Assembly (NCBI GenBank): GCA_902805475.1
Contig: CADCSX010000001.1
Coordinates: forward strand, 3,844,001 to 3,908,000
Length of the DNA stretch: 64,000 nucleotides
Source of the DNA: Entonaema liquescens
Taxonomy: Eukaryota > Ascomycota > Sordariomycetes > Xylariales > Xylariaceae
Reading direction: 5' to 3'
The translations under genes were made by a program, and so were the position numbers. Every line of letters starts with the position of its first letter. The stretch's first letter is position 1. The notes under the pieces were generated by a model, which saw nothing but the letters and a program-made list of their open reading frames with translations, did not search any database and was not told the origin of the DNA. Of the stretch, positions 33,683 to 45,945 are shown in pieces.

Positions 33683-34556
33683 TTAGTATCGGTAGCTGCG
33701 GAGTTTCGTTAGTAAGATAAGCAAAAACATCTGGTAGAGGGAAGGGAACGTACTGGTCGCTCTTGAAGGGACCCTCAAGCTCTAATCCGAGGTACTCGCC
33801 TTGCACCTTGGTAAGGGTGGTGAGCTCGGCGTTGACGTGGGAGAGGTGCAGCCTGGCGACCTCCTCGTCTAGGATCTTAGGTAGCACGTAGACACCGACG
33901 GGAAGCTTCTCCGTCTTGGCGAAAGCGGCATACTTCTGGCCGAAAGCCTTGTCTTGAGCCTTGAACAGCATGATTTGTGCTAGAACTTGGTTGCTGAAAG
34001 AGCAGGACATGACGAAAGAAGAGTGGCCGGTGGCACAGCCAAGGTTGACCAATCGTCCCTCAGCCAGGAGGATGATGTGTCGGCCGTTGGCCATGACGAA
34101 GCGGTCTACCTGGGGCTTGATGTTCTGGACGCTCTTTGCGTTCTTCTTTAACCAAGCGACGTCAATCTCAATGTCGAAGTGACCAATGTCTGTAAAATGG
34201 TTAGCTACCGTGCCACAAAAAACTATCAACATTATATATACGTACTGCAAACAATCGCATCGTTAGGCATGGCCTCGAAGTGAGAGCCAACTAGGATATC
34301 TCGGCAGCCGGTGGTGGTGACGAAGATCTGACCAATAGGGGCAGCCTTCTCCATGGTGGTAACCTGGAAGCCAGCCATGGCAGCTTGGAGGGCGTTGATG
34401 GGGTCAACTTCGGTGACGAGGACGCGAGCACCCATTCCGTGAAGAGCCATAGCACAACCCTTACCGACGTCACCGAAACCGGCAACGACGGCAATCTTAC
34501 CAGCAATCATGACATCGGTGGCGCGCTTGATACCGTCGATCAGAGACTCACGGCAG

Positions 34557-34597
<41 letters not shown>

Positions 34598-35146
34598 CAC
34601 GTTGATAGCGGGGACCAGGAGAGTGTTGTTCTTTAGCATTCGGTACAGGTGGTGAACACCAGTGGTGGTCTCCTCGGAAACACCGTAGCAGTCCTTTAGC
34701 ATCTCGGGGTACTTGTCGTGAACGAGGTGGGTCAAGTCACCACCGTCGTCGAGGATGAGGTTGAGCTTCTTGCCGTCCTTGAAAGCCAGCAGTTGCTGTT
34801 CCAAGCACCAGTTGTACTCCTCCTCGGTCTCACCCTTCCAGGCGAAGACGGGGACACCGGCAGCAGCAATAGCAGCAGCGGCGTGATCTTGTGTAGAGAA
34901 GATGTTGCAAGAGGTCCAGGTAACCTCGGCACCGAGAGATGTTAATGTCTCAATCAAGACGGCGGTCTGGATGGTCATGTGAAGGCAGCCGGCAATGCGG
35001 GCACCGGCGAGAGGTTGGTCTGCGGCATACTTCTTTCGGATTGCCATCAGACCGGGCATCTCGTTCTCCGCGAGCTCGATCTCCTTGCGGCCAAAGGCGG
35101 CAAGAGAGAGGTCAGCGACCTTGAACTTGCTAGCGGGAGCAGCCAT
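33683..35146 (-). CDS. SAH1: S-adenosyl-L-homocysteine hydrolase
   Basis: Cytosolic NAD-dependent enzyme that removes the methyltransferase product SAH by splitting it to adenosine and homocysteine. Exons on the minus strand are 35146-34246, 34189-33754 and 33695-33683, giving 449 residues. The start is MAAPASKFKVADLSLAAFGR. The NAD-binding glycine motif AGFGDVGKGCAMAL, the substrate region LDDGGDLTHLVH, and the C-terminus ending KSDHYRY (NAD-contacting Lys and Tyr) are all intact. The last coding exon is only 13 nt. A further likely intron lies in the 5' UTR (35149-35217, GTACGT...CCCAG), ending two bases before the start codon. Its neighbour is an O-methyltransferase remnant. Confidence 0.96.
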
Positions 35147-36705
35147 CTCTGGGAGGGTTTGTTAGGAACTTTGTTATGGTACTACTATAGAGTTTGCTAT
35201 GAGGTAGTAAGACGTACCGATATAATTGATTTGAGTGAGGGGCGGTGAAAGGGATGAGCAGGCGGGAAGAACGGATGTTCTACGTAAGACAGAAGTTAGC
35301 AAGTAGGACTCGAGGAATAAAGCTGTACGTTGCCGTATATGGATATAGATGTGTATAACTTTGGTGTGAGACTTACAGATGATTCCCGAGGGGAAGTGAG
35401 GGTGAATTGGAATGGTAAATGGGAAGAGAGAGAGAGATGAGGAGAAGAAGGGAAAGAAATGGACGGAGGAGAAAGATACCCTAAAATACCTAAAATACCT
35501 AAAATACTGCAAAGTACCTACAAGGTGCTAATGGGCTGCTACCTAAGCTACCTACTAAGCTACCCTTTAAAACCTTTAGAGGTAAGATACCTAAGGTTAG
35601 GTAGATTAGGTAGGCTAGGTACGGATCTACTGGAGGAAGGAAGGATGATAGGCTAGGTATTTTGGGGTTTTTTTTTTTTTTTCTCTCTATCAGCTCCGGG
35701 CCTACCCCTCAGCCCCTCTTTCTACAAAAAAGTCTACTGGGAGTTGGCGCTGATTGTGGACGATTATGAACGATTGAGTGGTTGGCACTGATTGCTGACA
35801 TTAACACTAGACTCATCTCGGACTAGAGGATTTGGTCCCTGAAAAAATGCCCCTCATCCCGCCTCATCCATCCACTCGGCAAATCTTTTTGCGTGTGCTG
35901 TTGGAATCTTAGTAACTCCGTGCAGTACGAATTTGTCTTTAAGTATCCTCGTGTCTCGCATCTAATAGGTTCATCTGTATCGGGTATATCCACATCTCTC
36001 ACATCTCTCACTCCTTATAGTGCTTAGGTAACTCCTGACAACGGAACAGATTCGGGGCCGTCAAGGTGGAATCCCACGTAGGATTGGCAGAAGAGTAAGA
36101 CTTACATTGGTGGCGTTGCCTTTACTTCCTATTACCCACCTTCACTTGGGTAGCCTAGGTACTTACGACTATTAGTCCATGGAAGTGCTGCAATTGATAA
36201 CTGACAGGAGCCCTGAGAATGGAAAGAATATCATACACGAATCTTCTCTTGGATTAGTACCTAACATAGGATATATATGTGTATATAGGTACCTAGGGCG
36301 TGCATACGATATACGATTTACGATATACGCGAGGAAGATGTAGAATGTCGGCCGTGAAATCATCGGCCGTAAAAACTCGGAAGCATTGTTGTTCCTAAAG
36401 CCTAGACAATGGCTGTTCGGGTTGCTTCAGCGAAGGCATATCAATGCTTACGCTAGCATCCTACGGACACTCTAGACATGACCCCAGACAGGGTAGACAT
36501 TAAGTACTCCTTGACTTCAGCTCCACGTCCTTTAATTCCTATGCTACGTAAAAGCTCCACCTCTCAACAAGCCAAACAGAGAATCAGAATGACTCGATGG
36601 ACGCAGCTCTACAGACCCTAAGTAGAAACCCTAAAACGCCTCCGGACGCCGGGCCTCATGCATCTATATCAATTAACCCCTTTTTTTCACCCTCTTTATA
36701 ACCCT
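35147..36705. other. Intergenic upstream of SAH1 and downstream of eIF3h
   Basis: About 1.5 kb. Contains the SAH1 leader and promoter with a GA-rich stretch (about 35425-35470), tandem CCTAAAATA units (35480-35506), several TACCTA/TAGGTA motifs (35515-35660) and a T tract at 35668-35682. No supported gene. Confidence 0.6.
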
Positions 36706-37947
36706 TTATTCAGGAAGAAGATTTCCTCTGACGGCGAACATCTTAGCACTGACACTGGCTGTGAAGCCGTCTATTTGCTTGCTGTACTGTTCGACCTGCT
36801 TGGCATTTAACATGCCTTCCAACCGGCTAGGCTCCTGAGGAAGCTTGAAGATTCGCTGCCACTCATCTTCAGGAAGCGGCTGCTGCTTAGCCGCGACACG
36901 GGCCGCATTCTCTGCCTTTCGCTTCGTCTGCCAAGCCGTGATCTTAGTTTGCTCACGAGCAAGCTGTCTCTGATAGTATTGGTGGTTGTTTAGCTCAGTG
37001 TAGTGAGACTCGATGCTGTCGAGCAAAAGATCGCATGTCTTCTCAAGGAAGGGATCTATCGAAAGATCGAGAATGTCGGCCGACGGAGGAAGCGGTAGCT
37101 TAACCGGGTCGCCTTGCAGATCGGAAAGAGATGTCGGCAGTGTCACGTCCGTCTCCGGAGCGGCAGAGGGTAGCTGGTGGAGGTAGGAAGTTAAGAGATG
37201 CGAGTTATGGACATGAATAGGGAATTCAACAAGGATATCCTTGAAGGAGAGTTTCGATTTTTGTAGACTGGTCTGCGTTAGCAACTAACTAACTTCTTAC
37301 ACGGCTGCCTTTATGATCTGACCTTTCAGTTGTGAATTTTCCCTCCTTGAAAGCGGTCATAAAGTTCGGGGTTAACTTGAATGCGCGAAGGCTGAGCGCA
37401 CCCTGCGAGCTGCGGCTAACATCATGTACGAGGGCCACAGTCCGGTCATTCTCGCGTTGGTAGTGATATTGATTCTCGATGAAGCTAGGGTTGACGAAGT
37501 TACCCATAGTAGCACTCGTATACCAGCCGACATTGTTGGCATCGACGTTGACCTCTTTGAGATGTCGAATCATGTCATTCTGGTAGATAATGTTGGCCTT
37601 GGCGCGCGGTGCGGCGGCGGCAAGAGCAGACGCGTCGTTTTGGTGGCCACCCTCGACGTTTGCTATATCAATCGTAGGGAAGGGGAAAGTATTGGTGATC
37701 TCTAGGATACCGTCCTTATCCATGCCAACGACGGAACCCGTAGCGGTCGAAGGGAAGCTGTTCGAGCAGTGCTTAACAATCTTCATAACAACCTATGTAC
37801 GACGGAGCAGTTAGCGATTGGCGGCTTGATTATAATTTGATCCCAAGTTGGATGGAGGGGGCTAGATAAAAGGCCGTAAAAAGAAATACTAACCAGCGCT
37901 TCAACCTGAACCGTCTTGAACGGCGCATCCTTCAGAGAGTCGGCCAT
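36706..37947 (-). CDS. eif3h: Eukaryotic translation initiation factor 3 subunit H
   Basis: MPN-domain subunit of eIF3, acting in 43S pre-initiation complex assembly. Exons on the minus strand are 37947-37894, 37792-37323 and 37267-36706, giving 361 residues. The first 18-codon exon MADSLKDAPFKTVQVEAL joins VVMKIVKHCSNSFPSTATGS, the start of the MPN fold. The inactive-type MPN segment VGWYTSATMGNFVNPSFIEN is clear, lacking the JAMM metal ligands as expected for eIF3h. The C-terminal helical part ends DGFTASVSAKMFAVRGNLLPE. The third-exon acceptor is the second AG (ACCAG), which restores TTESLQKSKLSFKDILVEFP. All joins are in frame. The gene is intact. Confidence 0.94.
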
Positions 37948-39097
37948 GATCGCGAACTGGGTTTAGCCGGATTATTATTCGCGTCTTATTCCGAATGTGC
38001 GGGAGGGAAAATAGAGTCGAGTTCGGTTGTTGCGGGTGACGAAGTTGCGAATCGAATCTGGTTAAGATTTTGAGGTTTTAGTGGGATGCGATTCTTGTGG
38101 GTTACAAAATGGGAAAAATTGGAGACGGATCCATGCTGGTGCTGCTGTTAATTGCCAGCTGAATGACACCTGAAGAAAGCGGTAAAATATTAAGCCTTAT
38201 CGATACGTAAGATATCCAAGGTACCTAACCCCGCAGCTCCCGGTATCTTGATTATTGATTAACCCACACAGGGCAGGTACTAATGGAAAACAGTCAAATA
38301 ACGTAAAGAATCAATTCGGATATGCGATTAAAGGCTTTAACCCCCAGCCCAAAGGAAACACGCTGGCGTCGGCATCAATGCTCAGTTCCATGCTGATGAA
38401 GTAACAAACATCCCACTCTGGAACCCCCACGCCCATGTTGTCATTTTCCATGTCGACATTCCACAAAAAAACATATTTAAAGAGCCTCAAAGCAACGTCG
38501 TCTCCTTCCAAGATTTATTCTCTTCGTCATATGCTGATTGTGATTCATCCCTATATCACGAGAATATCATGAGTATACAATAAGGGTTGTCGCCGACATA
38601 CCCCTTTGACAACCCTGCAACCCAAGTGGATTGACCATTGCTACTCGAATCCTAAGGACACAACGAATACAAAAGGATTCACCACACACTAGGATCTGAC
38701 TAACCGGGGCAGAAAAAAGCATGTTAGTTCTCCTTTTTCGCCACCGGATGAGAGACGATGCTGGTCTTCGTCGTGGGTCAAGTCCTCGATTAGGAGAGGG
38801 AAGCTAGACTTCCGATGTACGGAAACGCATATCTCCCATTTTCTTATTCTCTCTCTTGGTCCTATCTATACGCCTTACGCCGGAGGTCTATCATCTATCT
38901 ATCGCCGTCTTACACGACGGCAGCCGATAACCGATACCTTGCTGGATGGAAATCACAAGCAAAAAAAGAAAGCAAATGCTGTCGAGGGTCGGCCGCGGAC
39001 TGCTCCCATTCGCCCAAACACGGTCGCCTCTATCTCAGGCACATGAGGACGAGCCATGCCGGGCGATCACCGTGCAGTCCAGTGTAACCCTACGTCC
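37948..39097. other. Intergenic, no supported gene
   Basis: About 1.15 kb containing the eIF3h promoter and the 3' flank of the UPF0643 gene. Short frames here lack protein character. Confidence 0.6.
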
Positions 39098-39836
39098 TCA
39101 TTCCCAGTCAATAATCTCCCAGCTTCGCACGTCATCCCGGATGATAAGCCTATGCCGGTCAATTTTCCAATGCGAGTACAACGACCGGGTGGCCGCCGCT
39201 GCCTTGCGATGTCCACGTCCGACTCCTCCCTTGATAGCTTCTTCTTGTGACCTCCACACGCAGGTAGCAAGGTTTCTGCCGTCCTTATCAGGATGTCCGA
39301 ACCAATATCTGGGACTTGTTAGCGCGCGTCTTCTGCGAGACCCTTCCCGGGACCGACACCTACTTGAGAAAGCCACCGCTGCTTATCGCCTCCGCGTGTG
39401 CTACCTTGTCTAGGGCCCCCAGATCCTCGTACACAGTTGTGGGTGGAATCTGCGACCGGAAAGCTACGATGAAGAAGGAAGTTTCCTTCCAACTGTGGCC
39501 CCGTTCTCGTACGAGTCGCGTTAATTCTTCAATGATCTCATTCCAGTTGAAGGTATCGGCGTAAGGAGAGACGGCATAGTCTGGCCGCAAGCTCTTCATG
39601 CGAGCGAGCGCCCGAGCGAGGAACGCGCTCTCCGCGTCGAGAGTTCTCAGATCGAGCAGGTGTTCTTGCTCGGTGTATGGCGACTGGACTATGAAGTGCT
39701 CGTCGATTATGGATGCGTCAACGCTACCGCTAAGAGGTGCCTCAACCTCCCGCGTTGAAACCTCTATCGGTTCCTTCCCGCGAGGGCTACTAGAGGGTAG
39801 CTCTGCGAGGTGTGGTAGCACCTGGTCTACGGCCAT
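39098..39836 (-). CDS. UPF0643-family protein (227 aa)
   Basis: Exons on the minus strand are 39836-39364 and 39308-39098, joined by a 55-nt intron with a GCTAAC branch site. The protein begins MAVDQVLPHLAELPSSSPRG. The conserved part includes DLRTLDAESAFLARALARMK, PYADTFNWNEIIEELTRL and SFFIVAFRSQIPPTTVYEDL, and, after the junction, GFLKYWFGHPDKDGRNLATC. These blocks fit the fungal UPF0643 family as I remember it; its function is unknown. The frame is intact and the splice join is clean. No signal peptide or membrane segment is present, so a cytosolic location is likely. Confidence 0.78.
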
Positions 39837-42800
39837 GTTGGTGGTGGGATAATCCCTAATACGCTAAGCTGGCTAAGAGGACGGAGAGGGTGGCGAGTTG
39901 GATCTAAAGGTAAAGCGTTGCTTGCAAAAGGTTAAAGGAACAAAACCGACGCAAAGGAGGACCCAAGGTGGTTTTTATCTTGGGGACGGCTCAGGATTTC
40001 GAGGTGATGTAAGTCTGGCTCTTGGAAAGCGTGACTATCAGGCTCAAATGGACGGGTGAGTGTATCACCGTCACATTGACAAGGCAAAGCAAGGAGATCT
40101 CCCCAAGTTACCATCGTCCGGCGGTATGGCGAGCGGGCCCAGCTGCATGATAATGCTTATGTCTTCTTTGTGTGAGTTGGTAAATTTTCTGGGGCATTTT
40201 CCACCGCGGAACTGATCGCGCCATCCCGCAAACCATTGATACCATCGGCCACAACATTTAGCCAGGTAAGACAATCCCAGTGCTAAGTCATGCTAGGATT
40301 GCGAATCTCGAACTAAACAGTAAAAGATGACATATAAACCACTCACATTTTCGCATCTTTCCCGTTCCCAACTTTTTGGACCCTAGAAAACTTTGGGACG
40401 GCTACGAAAACTATGGGAATTCTACGGGCCCTTTAGGACCCCTGGGGGACCCTTGGGACTTTCGCCCAGCATTGGCCAACATCGAATCAAAATCAAAATC
40501 AAAGCCAAATCAAATCAATCAATCTGATGTCTCATGCAGCGCGCTTGAGAGAACTGGTCAAGCATATAGCATGCAACCGCAGCGCGACCCACCAATGCGG
40601 CCTCGATCTTGATAGACAACGTGTTTGATAGGGCTCATACATTGCAATATATATCCCATATCCATATCTATATCCATATCCATATCAATATCCATGCCGA
40701 TGCTTAGATCATCATGGTGACGGAATTGACGAATCGGAGTCGATCGGGATAACTCTTCACGCTTCTCGGCTGTTACATGAGGATGCAAACCTGCACACCT
40801 ACAAACCAACAATATGCCATAACCACCAGATAGGAATTAGGATGATACGATGATATCAAGCGACCAATTCGTAGCAAAGTTGCACGACTACGATGACCAA
40901 ATCGTGCGTTGGCGAGTTCTTCATTTCTCGCTTTTGCAACCCTCCAATCTCAACATGATATGGTTCCCCTCGACGTCAACTATGCCTCGTATACAATATC
41001 CAACCAATTCGGTTATCACCCCGTCCTACCGGATTACAGCGTTGCGCGCATAGTCGATAGGCTCTAGATATCCCAGATAATGCGAAGCCATAAACCAAAG
41101 CAGGAAGATCGTCACGGGCGGATAATAGCCACTAGTATATACTAAGCCTTGACGGATTATCTCCGAGGGCTCATTTTCTTCCTTGCCTCTTTTTGCGCAT
41201 ATCTAAAGTAATATTCCCCGAGATATCTATGCGTCCGCGCATCTGCGCATCTGAAAAAGTTCTATTGCCAAGAGAGGCTCAGGGAATGCGGCGCTCGTGC
41301 CGATGCCGGTAACATGTCTCGGAGCGTCCTAGATTCTCGACGACCCCCCATGTAGACGTCCCATGCAAATGTAACTCTAGTCTAATCCGCCTGAATTGCC
41401 CTTGCGAATCGGAAAATGCGATCCTCTCTGCGCGGCTGATCCAGGTCGTTGGAGTCAACATGCCTTCGGAAACGACAACGCAATATTAAACCCATGCTCA
41501 ATAGGTGCCGAGAGAACGACGACGAAACCTGATATAACTATTGCCGGATTCCCCACGGATCGTCTCGGAATTGTGACGATGCGGTTCAAAAAGGACAAGA
41601 TGTTTACACTCTAGCTGTCTCTAGTCTAGCCCAGCCGGGGAATTAATATGGAGGGAATATTTCATCGCATGCACATCACAGCCTTGACTCATCACGCATT
41701 GACGTTTCGTCGTAGATCGGCTCCGACCTCCCAGACTTTCATCACTATATCATAAACAGAGCCCACGTGGTCCCCATGGTGCGTAAAAGAGATTCGTCAC
41801 GCTTCGGGATACCGATTCGTCCTTCCTGTATAATATCGCTCAAGCTATCCCATCCTTTCGGACCATATCGAAACCGGGTTGAGACGGCCAAAGATAGGGT
41901 ACTCCTAACATGCCATCTGATCACAGGTTTTCATCCATGGGACCTAAGACTACCTAATCAGTACATAGCTTGAATATATCTAGCACGTTGCTAGGGCGAA
42001 GCAGCCCTAAGAAAGCTAGGAATGATGTGTACTGGGACGAAAGTCCTATCAACAATGGTCTGAACCTATTGCTACTCCCAGATTTAGGTAATTGTGTTAT
42101 AAATCTGTGTTCGTCTCTTCTATCTCTCGGTATACACGATTTCTTTACCCACGAGCTTCAAAATAGCGCGCTTAATTGCCGCGTATCTGCATAACCGGTT
42201 AGTATTGGCCAACACATGCGCAGGAGGTGGGCAAGCGTTAGCTATTTATTGCTGCATACGCTGTCTCAAATATACAACTCCCCAGTTCAAGAGTTGGTAG
42301 GTCTAGAATGGGCCGGTGTTGTCATGTTTTGACCCTTTCCCCGTACATGCAGCACCCCCACGGAACCAATGGTATGAATTTTATTTAAAATGAGTTCGGT
42401 CGTGAATCTTGACGAGGTTTCTTTATCTTTACGGTTGTGGGGGCTCATAAAAGTGCGAGAGCTGTGTTGTGTTGTCTAGGTAGAAAACGTCACAAGAGAG
42501 GCTCGGTGAAGAAGATCGTCATTAAACCTTTGGCACCCGAAACCCTCTCCACCACCACAGCCCGTAGTTCGCGGCCCTAATCTTTATCTATCATGGTTGG
42601 CGATCTAACTCGCTCATGCTGCATAAGAGATAACCCCTCGAGTTCTAAAAGTGTGTCACGTAAACTCCTATAGCCAGTGCTAGCCGCAAATCATAAAGTC
42701 AGCATCTCGGTTTAATTCTCGAACAAAGTCATGCTACGAACAAGGTGGGTATTCGTAGGATCTGAACCCCACGGGGAAGCCGTAGAGTCAATATAATTGG

Positions 42801-44504
42801 TTTATACGTAGAGGTTCGTGCGTTAGGTATCAAATACGGGACGGATCAAGTGACGATAGAGCTTATATCTTGCTATTTTGGGAGGGACATCCCGAACAAA
42901 CAATAGCTTCCTCGAAAGCGACGATACTGTTTCTGGCGCCTGAGCCCGTGGAACGCCCAAAGAAAATATGTCGGGTTTAATGACGCAAACATGCCTAATC
43001 ATCCAGAAACGAAGATAGGAGCCCTCAGTTCAAAGCAAAGGAAACTTCCAGCGATTCGGGATACGGAAACAAAGTAGAGCCACGATTTAAAATTACACCG
43101 AGTTAGGTCGAAGCTGTACAACCTAAGCCGTACAGCTCGGTCAAGGTCTCCTCCGTTGGGAGGAGAATGACCTTATATTGTGACGAATAGCTCGCATCCT
43201 ATTAAGCTTAGTTAAATTGTCAGCGTTATTCTTCGGTCTCTAGTTGGTTCCTAGTTGGTTCCTACGGTGCGTAGAGGCTAGCCCAACAGACCATCGTCCA
43301 TAGCCTCCCCTATTTTCTCCATACATATTACATAGGCCTCTTCGCGTCCTATACACCGGGTCATGTGGTACAAATTGACGACTTGCGAAACGTAGATCCA
43401 CATATTACCATGAGAGGTCTCATCTTAATGTTTGCGTATGAAATTCCCGTGGGTTATATCGATACCAACAGGGAGGCTTGAAGGTTGCTACTCTCAAGCC
43501 CGGAGATTTACTCAAGGTTTTTGGTAGACTGTTCTGACGTGAATCATCATACGAGGCTAATTTCCTATACTGATAGCATCTCGCGGTGTTACCTTAGAGG
43601 CAAACGGATGATGTAAATCATATGTTATACTAACGAAAGTTCAGGAGAACTTCGGACGTATCGAAGCAGTCTATTGCTTTACGGTCCTGGAAGGTGATAC
43701 ATGTAGTCAAATTCTGTGAGTAATGATGCCCTAACCCTACGTGTACTATCCATGCATCTTCCGGATCTTGATCTGTGTGGATTCTGTACCTAGTATGAGA
43801 TTCTTCCCCAGATTTCTGCAATCTGGGTCATGTCCCGGCCCTGAGAACCCACTCCGCACGGCTTTTTCTATAATTCGAGGCTCAATGAGGGGTTCAAGTT
43901 TCAAAACGTATTTGCTATTAGTAAGGTAATCGCGAATAGAAGCAGGTAGATAAGAAGGCGGTAACGGTATGTCGGGGTTCGAATCTGCGGAGGTTGGTAG
44001 CAAACCACCAGATAGAAGCTAAGGTATGCTCGAAAGGACGATCATAATGGATACTCCCACGGCTAGCAGTCCCAGACTTCTGGGTCATCATCCCGGCTAA
44101 CTTCTATAACGGTATAGAAATGTCCAATAATCTAACAGCGAGAAGGAACCACGTGTATCGATTCCGTAAATTGGGTAGTTGGAAAGAGATATACCAAGGA
44201 TGATACGGGGGAAATTATGGAAACTAACTTCGTCGGTATTGCTTATTCGTGAGACGAAGCGAGAGAAAGGGTCCTTCCCGTTTCGTCATCATGTCATTTG
44301 GTATGTCCCGATATCGCGTATTTTGAATATTGAGAGCGAGAGTGAGGGCTGTCCCTTGATCCGTTCATCCGTCGAGATGGATATATAAGAGTAGGGAACC
44401 CCCAATTCGACCTCTCATGAATAGCTTGTCTTCAGGAACTCAGACTCAGCAACAATCCAACTTCGAACAACAAGTATAACAGGTACACAAGGAAACAAGT
44501 CATC
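39837..44504. other. 4.7-kb region without a supported gene
   Basis: Only short frames. Noted inside: CCATAT/CATATC tandems at about 40650-40695; a two-copy tandem of CTAGTTGGTTC at 43240-43262; and a protein-like minus frame at 43746-44003 (described under findings). GC content looks moderate and no transposase-like frame was seen. The right end holds the promoter of the secreted protein gene. Confidence 0.5.
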
Positions 44505-45698
44505 ATGTATAATTCTAAAATGATATCCTTCACAACCTTTCTTCCCTTTCTACTCTTGTCTACATTCGCCTCCGCCCAGCATGGCTTCGTCGCCTTCAAA
44601 GAAAAGACTTGCAACGAGCGTCTTGATATTTGGTCTGATGGAGTGCTAGTCGAAGGCGGCATGCTTCCCATAGACCGTTCCATCAAAGAACGGGGAACCT
44701 TTAACGGCGGTCACACCTACGACAACATAACGTTCCCAGCTGCGCAAGCTACCGGCGACTACGAAAAAGATGCTGGGACTCAGTTCGTATATTGGAAAGT
44801 GGACCAACCAGACCCAACGTGTCAATTCATAATGATGAAGGATACACCACGAGGATGGGAGGCGCTTAGTTTACTACCGGGAGACGAAATCCTGAGGGTT
44901 TCGGACGAGGGTTGTTATTATATGGCTCTAAACGTAAGTCTGGAGGTGTATAGTGATAGTTGAGCCTATGTATTGGGGCGTGTTGCTAACAAGAAAAAAG
45001 CCCAACGTCGACTTGATCACCAGTTTCTGCTGCGGCCGTGATGATTGCGCTATTGCGGAGATCGAAGTCCAATACCCGTCTCTTCAAGATACTTCTAATG
45101 TCGATGCCCCGAACTGCACAATCAAGTCTTACGATGCCACACCTACTATCCAAGACGGCCAGCAGATAGCCGTTACTAGGCCGCAGACCTGCGAGGCTCC
45201 CCCGACTTGTACTCACTCGATAACCCAGAGCAAGATGGTCAGCACGGCCGTGTCGCATTTCCAATCGTATTCTTGGACCACCGAGGAAGGGGTTGACGTA
45301 TGTTCACTATTAACCTAACCATTATCCCTCCGACCAATTTCGCTAACCCATATGTCTTCCTTTAGGTCAAAATAGATACTGGTATCGATTTTATTGTCGA
45401 TGCAAAGTTCTCAGCAGGAATTAACTTCAATATCGCTCAGAGCTGGATGGATGAGACCGGGACGACTCTGACGGAAACCAACATCACGGCTTCGTCGGAG
45501 GCAGCAAGGCAAGAGGTGGGAACCGTAGCATTCTACGCTTTCACACCGCAGTACGACTGTTGGAAAGGTGACGTGAGCTGTGGAAACGACAACAATGGAA
45601 ACGAGGTAGTCCTTGCGGGTGTCAACTTCTGCCAGCCCCGAATCTCAAGCACAGGCGATTCAGCTGGGATTTTTAGGATGGTATATATTTCGGGATGA
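44505..45698 (+). CDS. Secreted Cys-containing protein with an aerolysin-like beta-rich C-terminal half
   Basis: Three exons, 44505-44933, 45001-45297 and 45366-45698, with introns of 67 and 68 nt (352 residues). A signal peptide lies in the first 25 residues (core FLPFLLLSTFASAQHG); the start may be the first ATG or the in-frame ATG at 44520. The N-terminal half has paired Cys residues, including FCCGRDDC. From about residue 220 the protein alternates Ser/Thr with hydrophobic residues (STAVSHFQSYSWTTEEGVDV, then DFIVDAKFSAGINFNIAQSW), the strand pattern of aerolysin/ETX-MTX2-type pore-forming folds. That fold assignment is an inference from pattern, not from a search. No function or target can be stated. 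Confidence 0.75.
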
Positions 45699-45945
45699 TG
45701 AACGAATTGAATGTTGCGAAACGGGCAGGATATCCCCATGATTAGATAGTTTCCTCACACTCTGCTTTTTATTTTTTTGTCATATGCATTTTCAGTTTCT
45801 TGTCTTCGGTTTTAGCTACTCGAGGGTTTTGGGATGGGATAGGACGGAATAGCATAGGACAGGGAAAGCGGGATAGAATTGGTAATTGGCCGCAAGGGAT
45901 TATAGGAACCATAAAATGGTAGCCAGAGACGCAGGTCGCTACTCA

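Noticed and set aside
34385..35124. Long plus-strand frames opposite SAH1
   Set aside because: Antisense shadows of a highly codon-biased gene; the minus strand encodes an intact SAH hydrolase.
43974..43992. GGGTTCGAATCTG resembles a tRNA B box
   Set aside because: The T-arm stem does not pair and no A box lies about 40-55 bases upstream.
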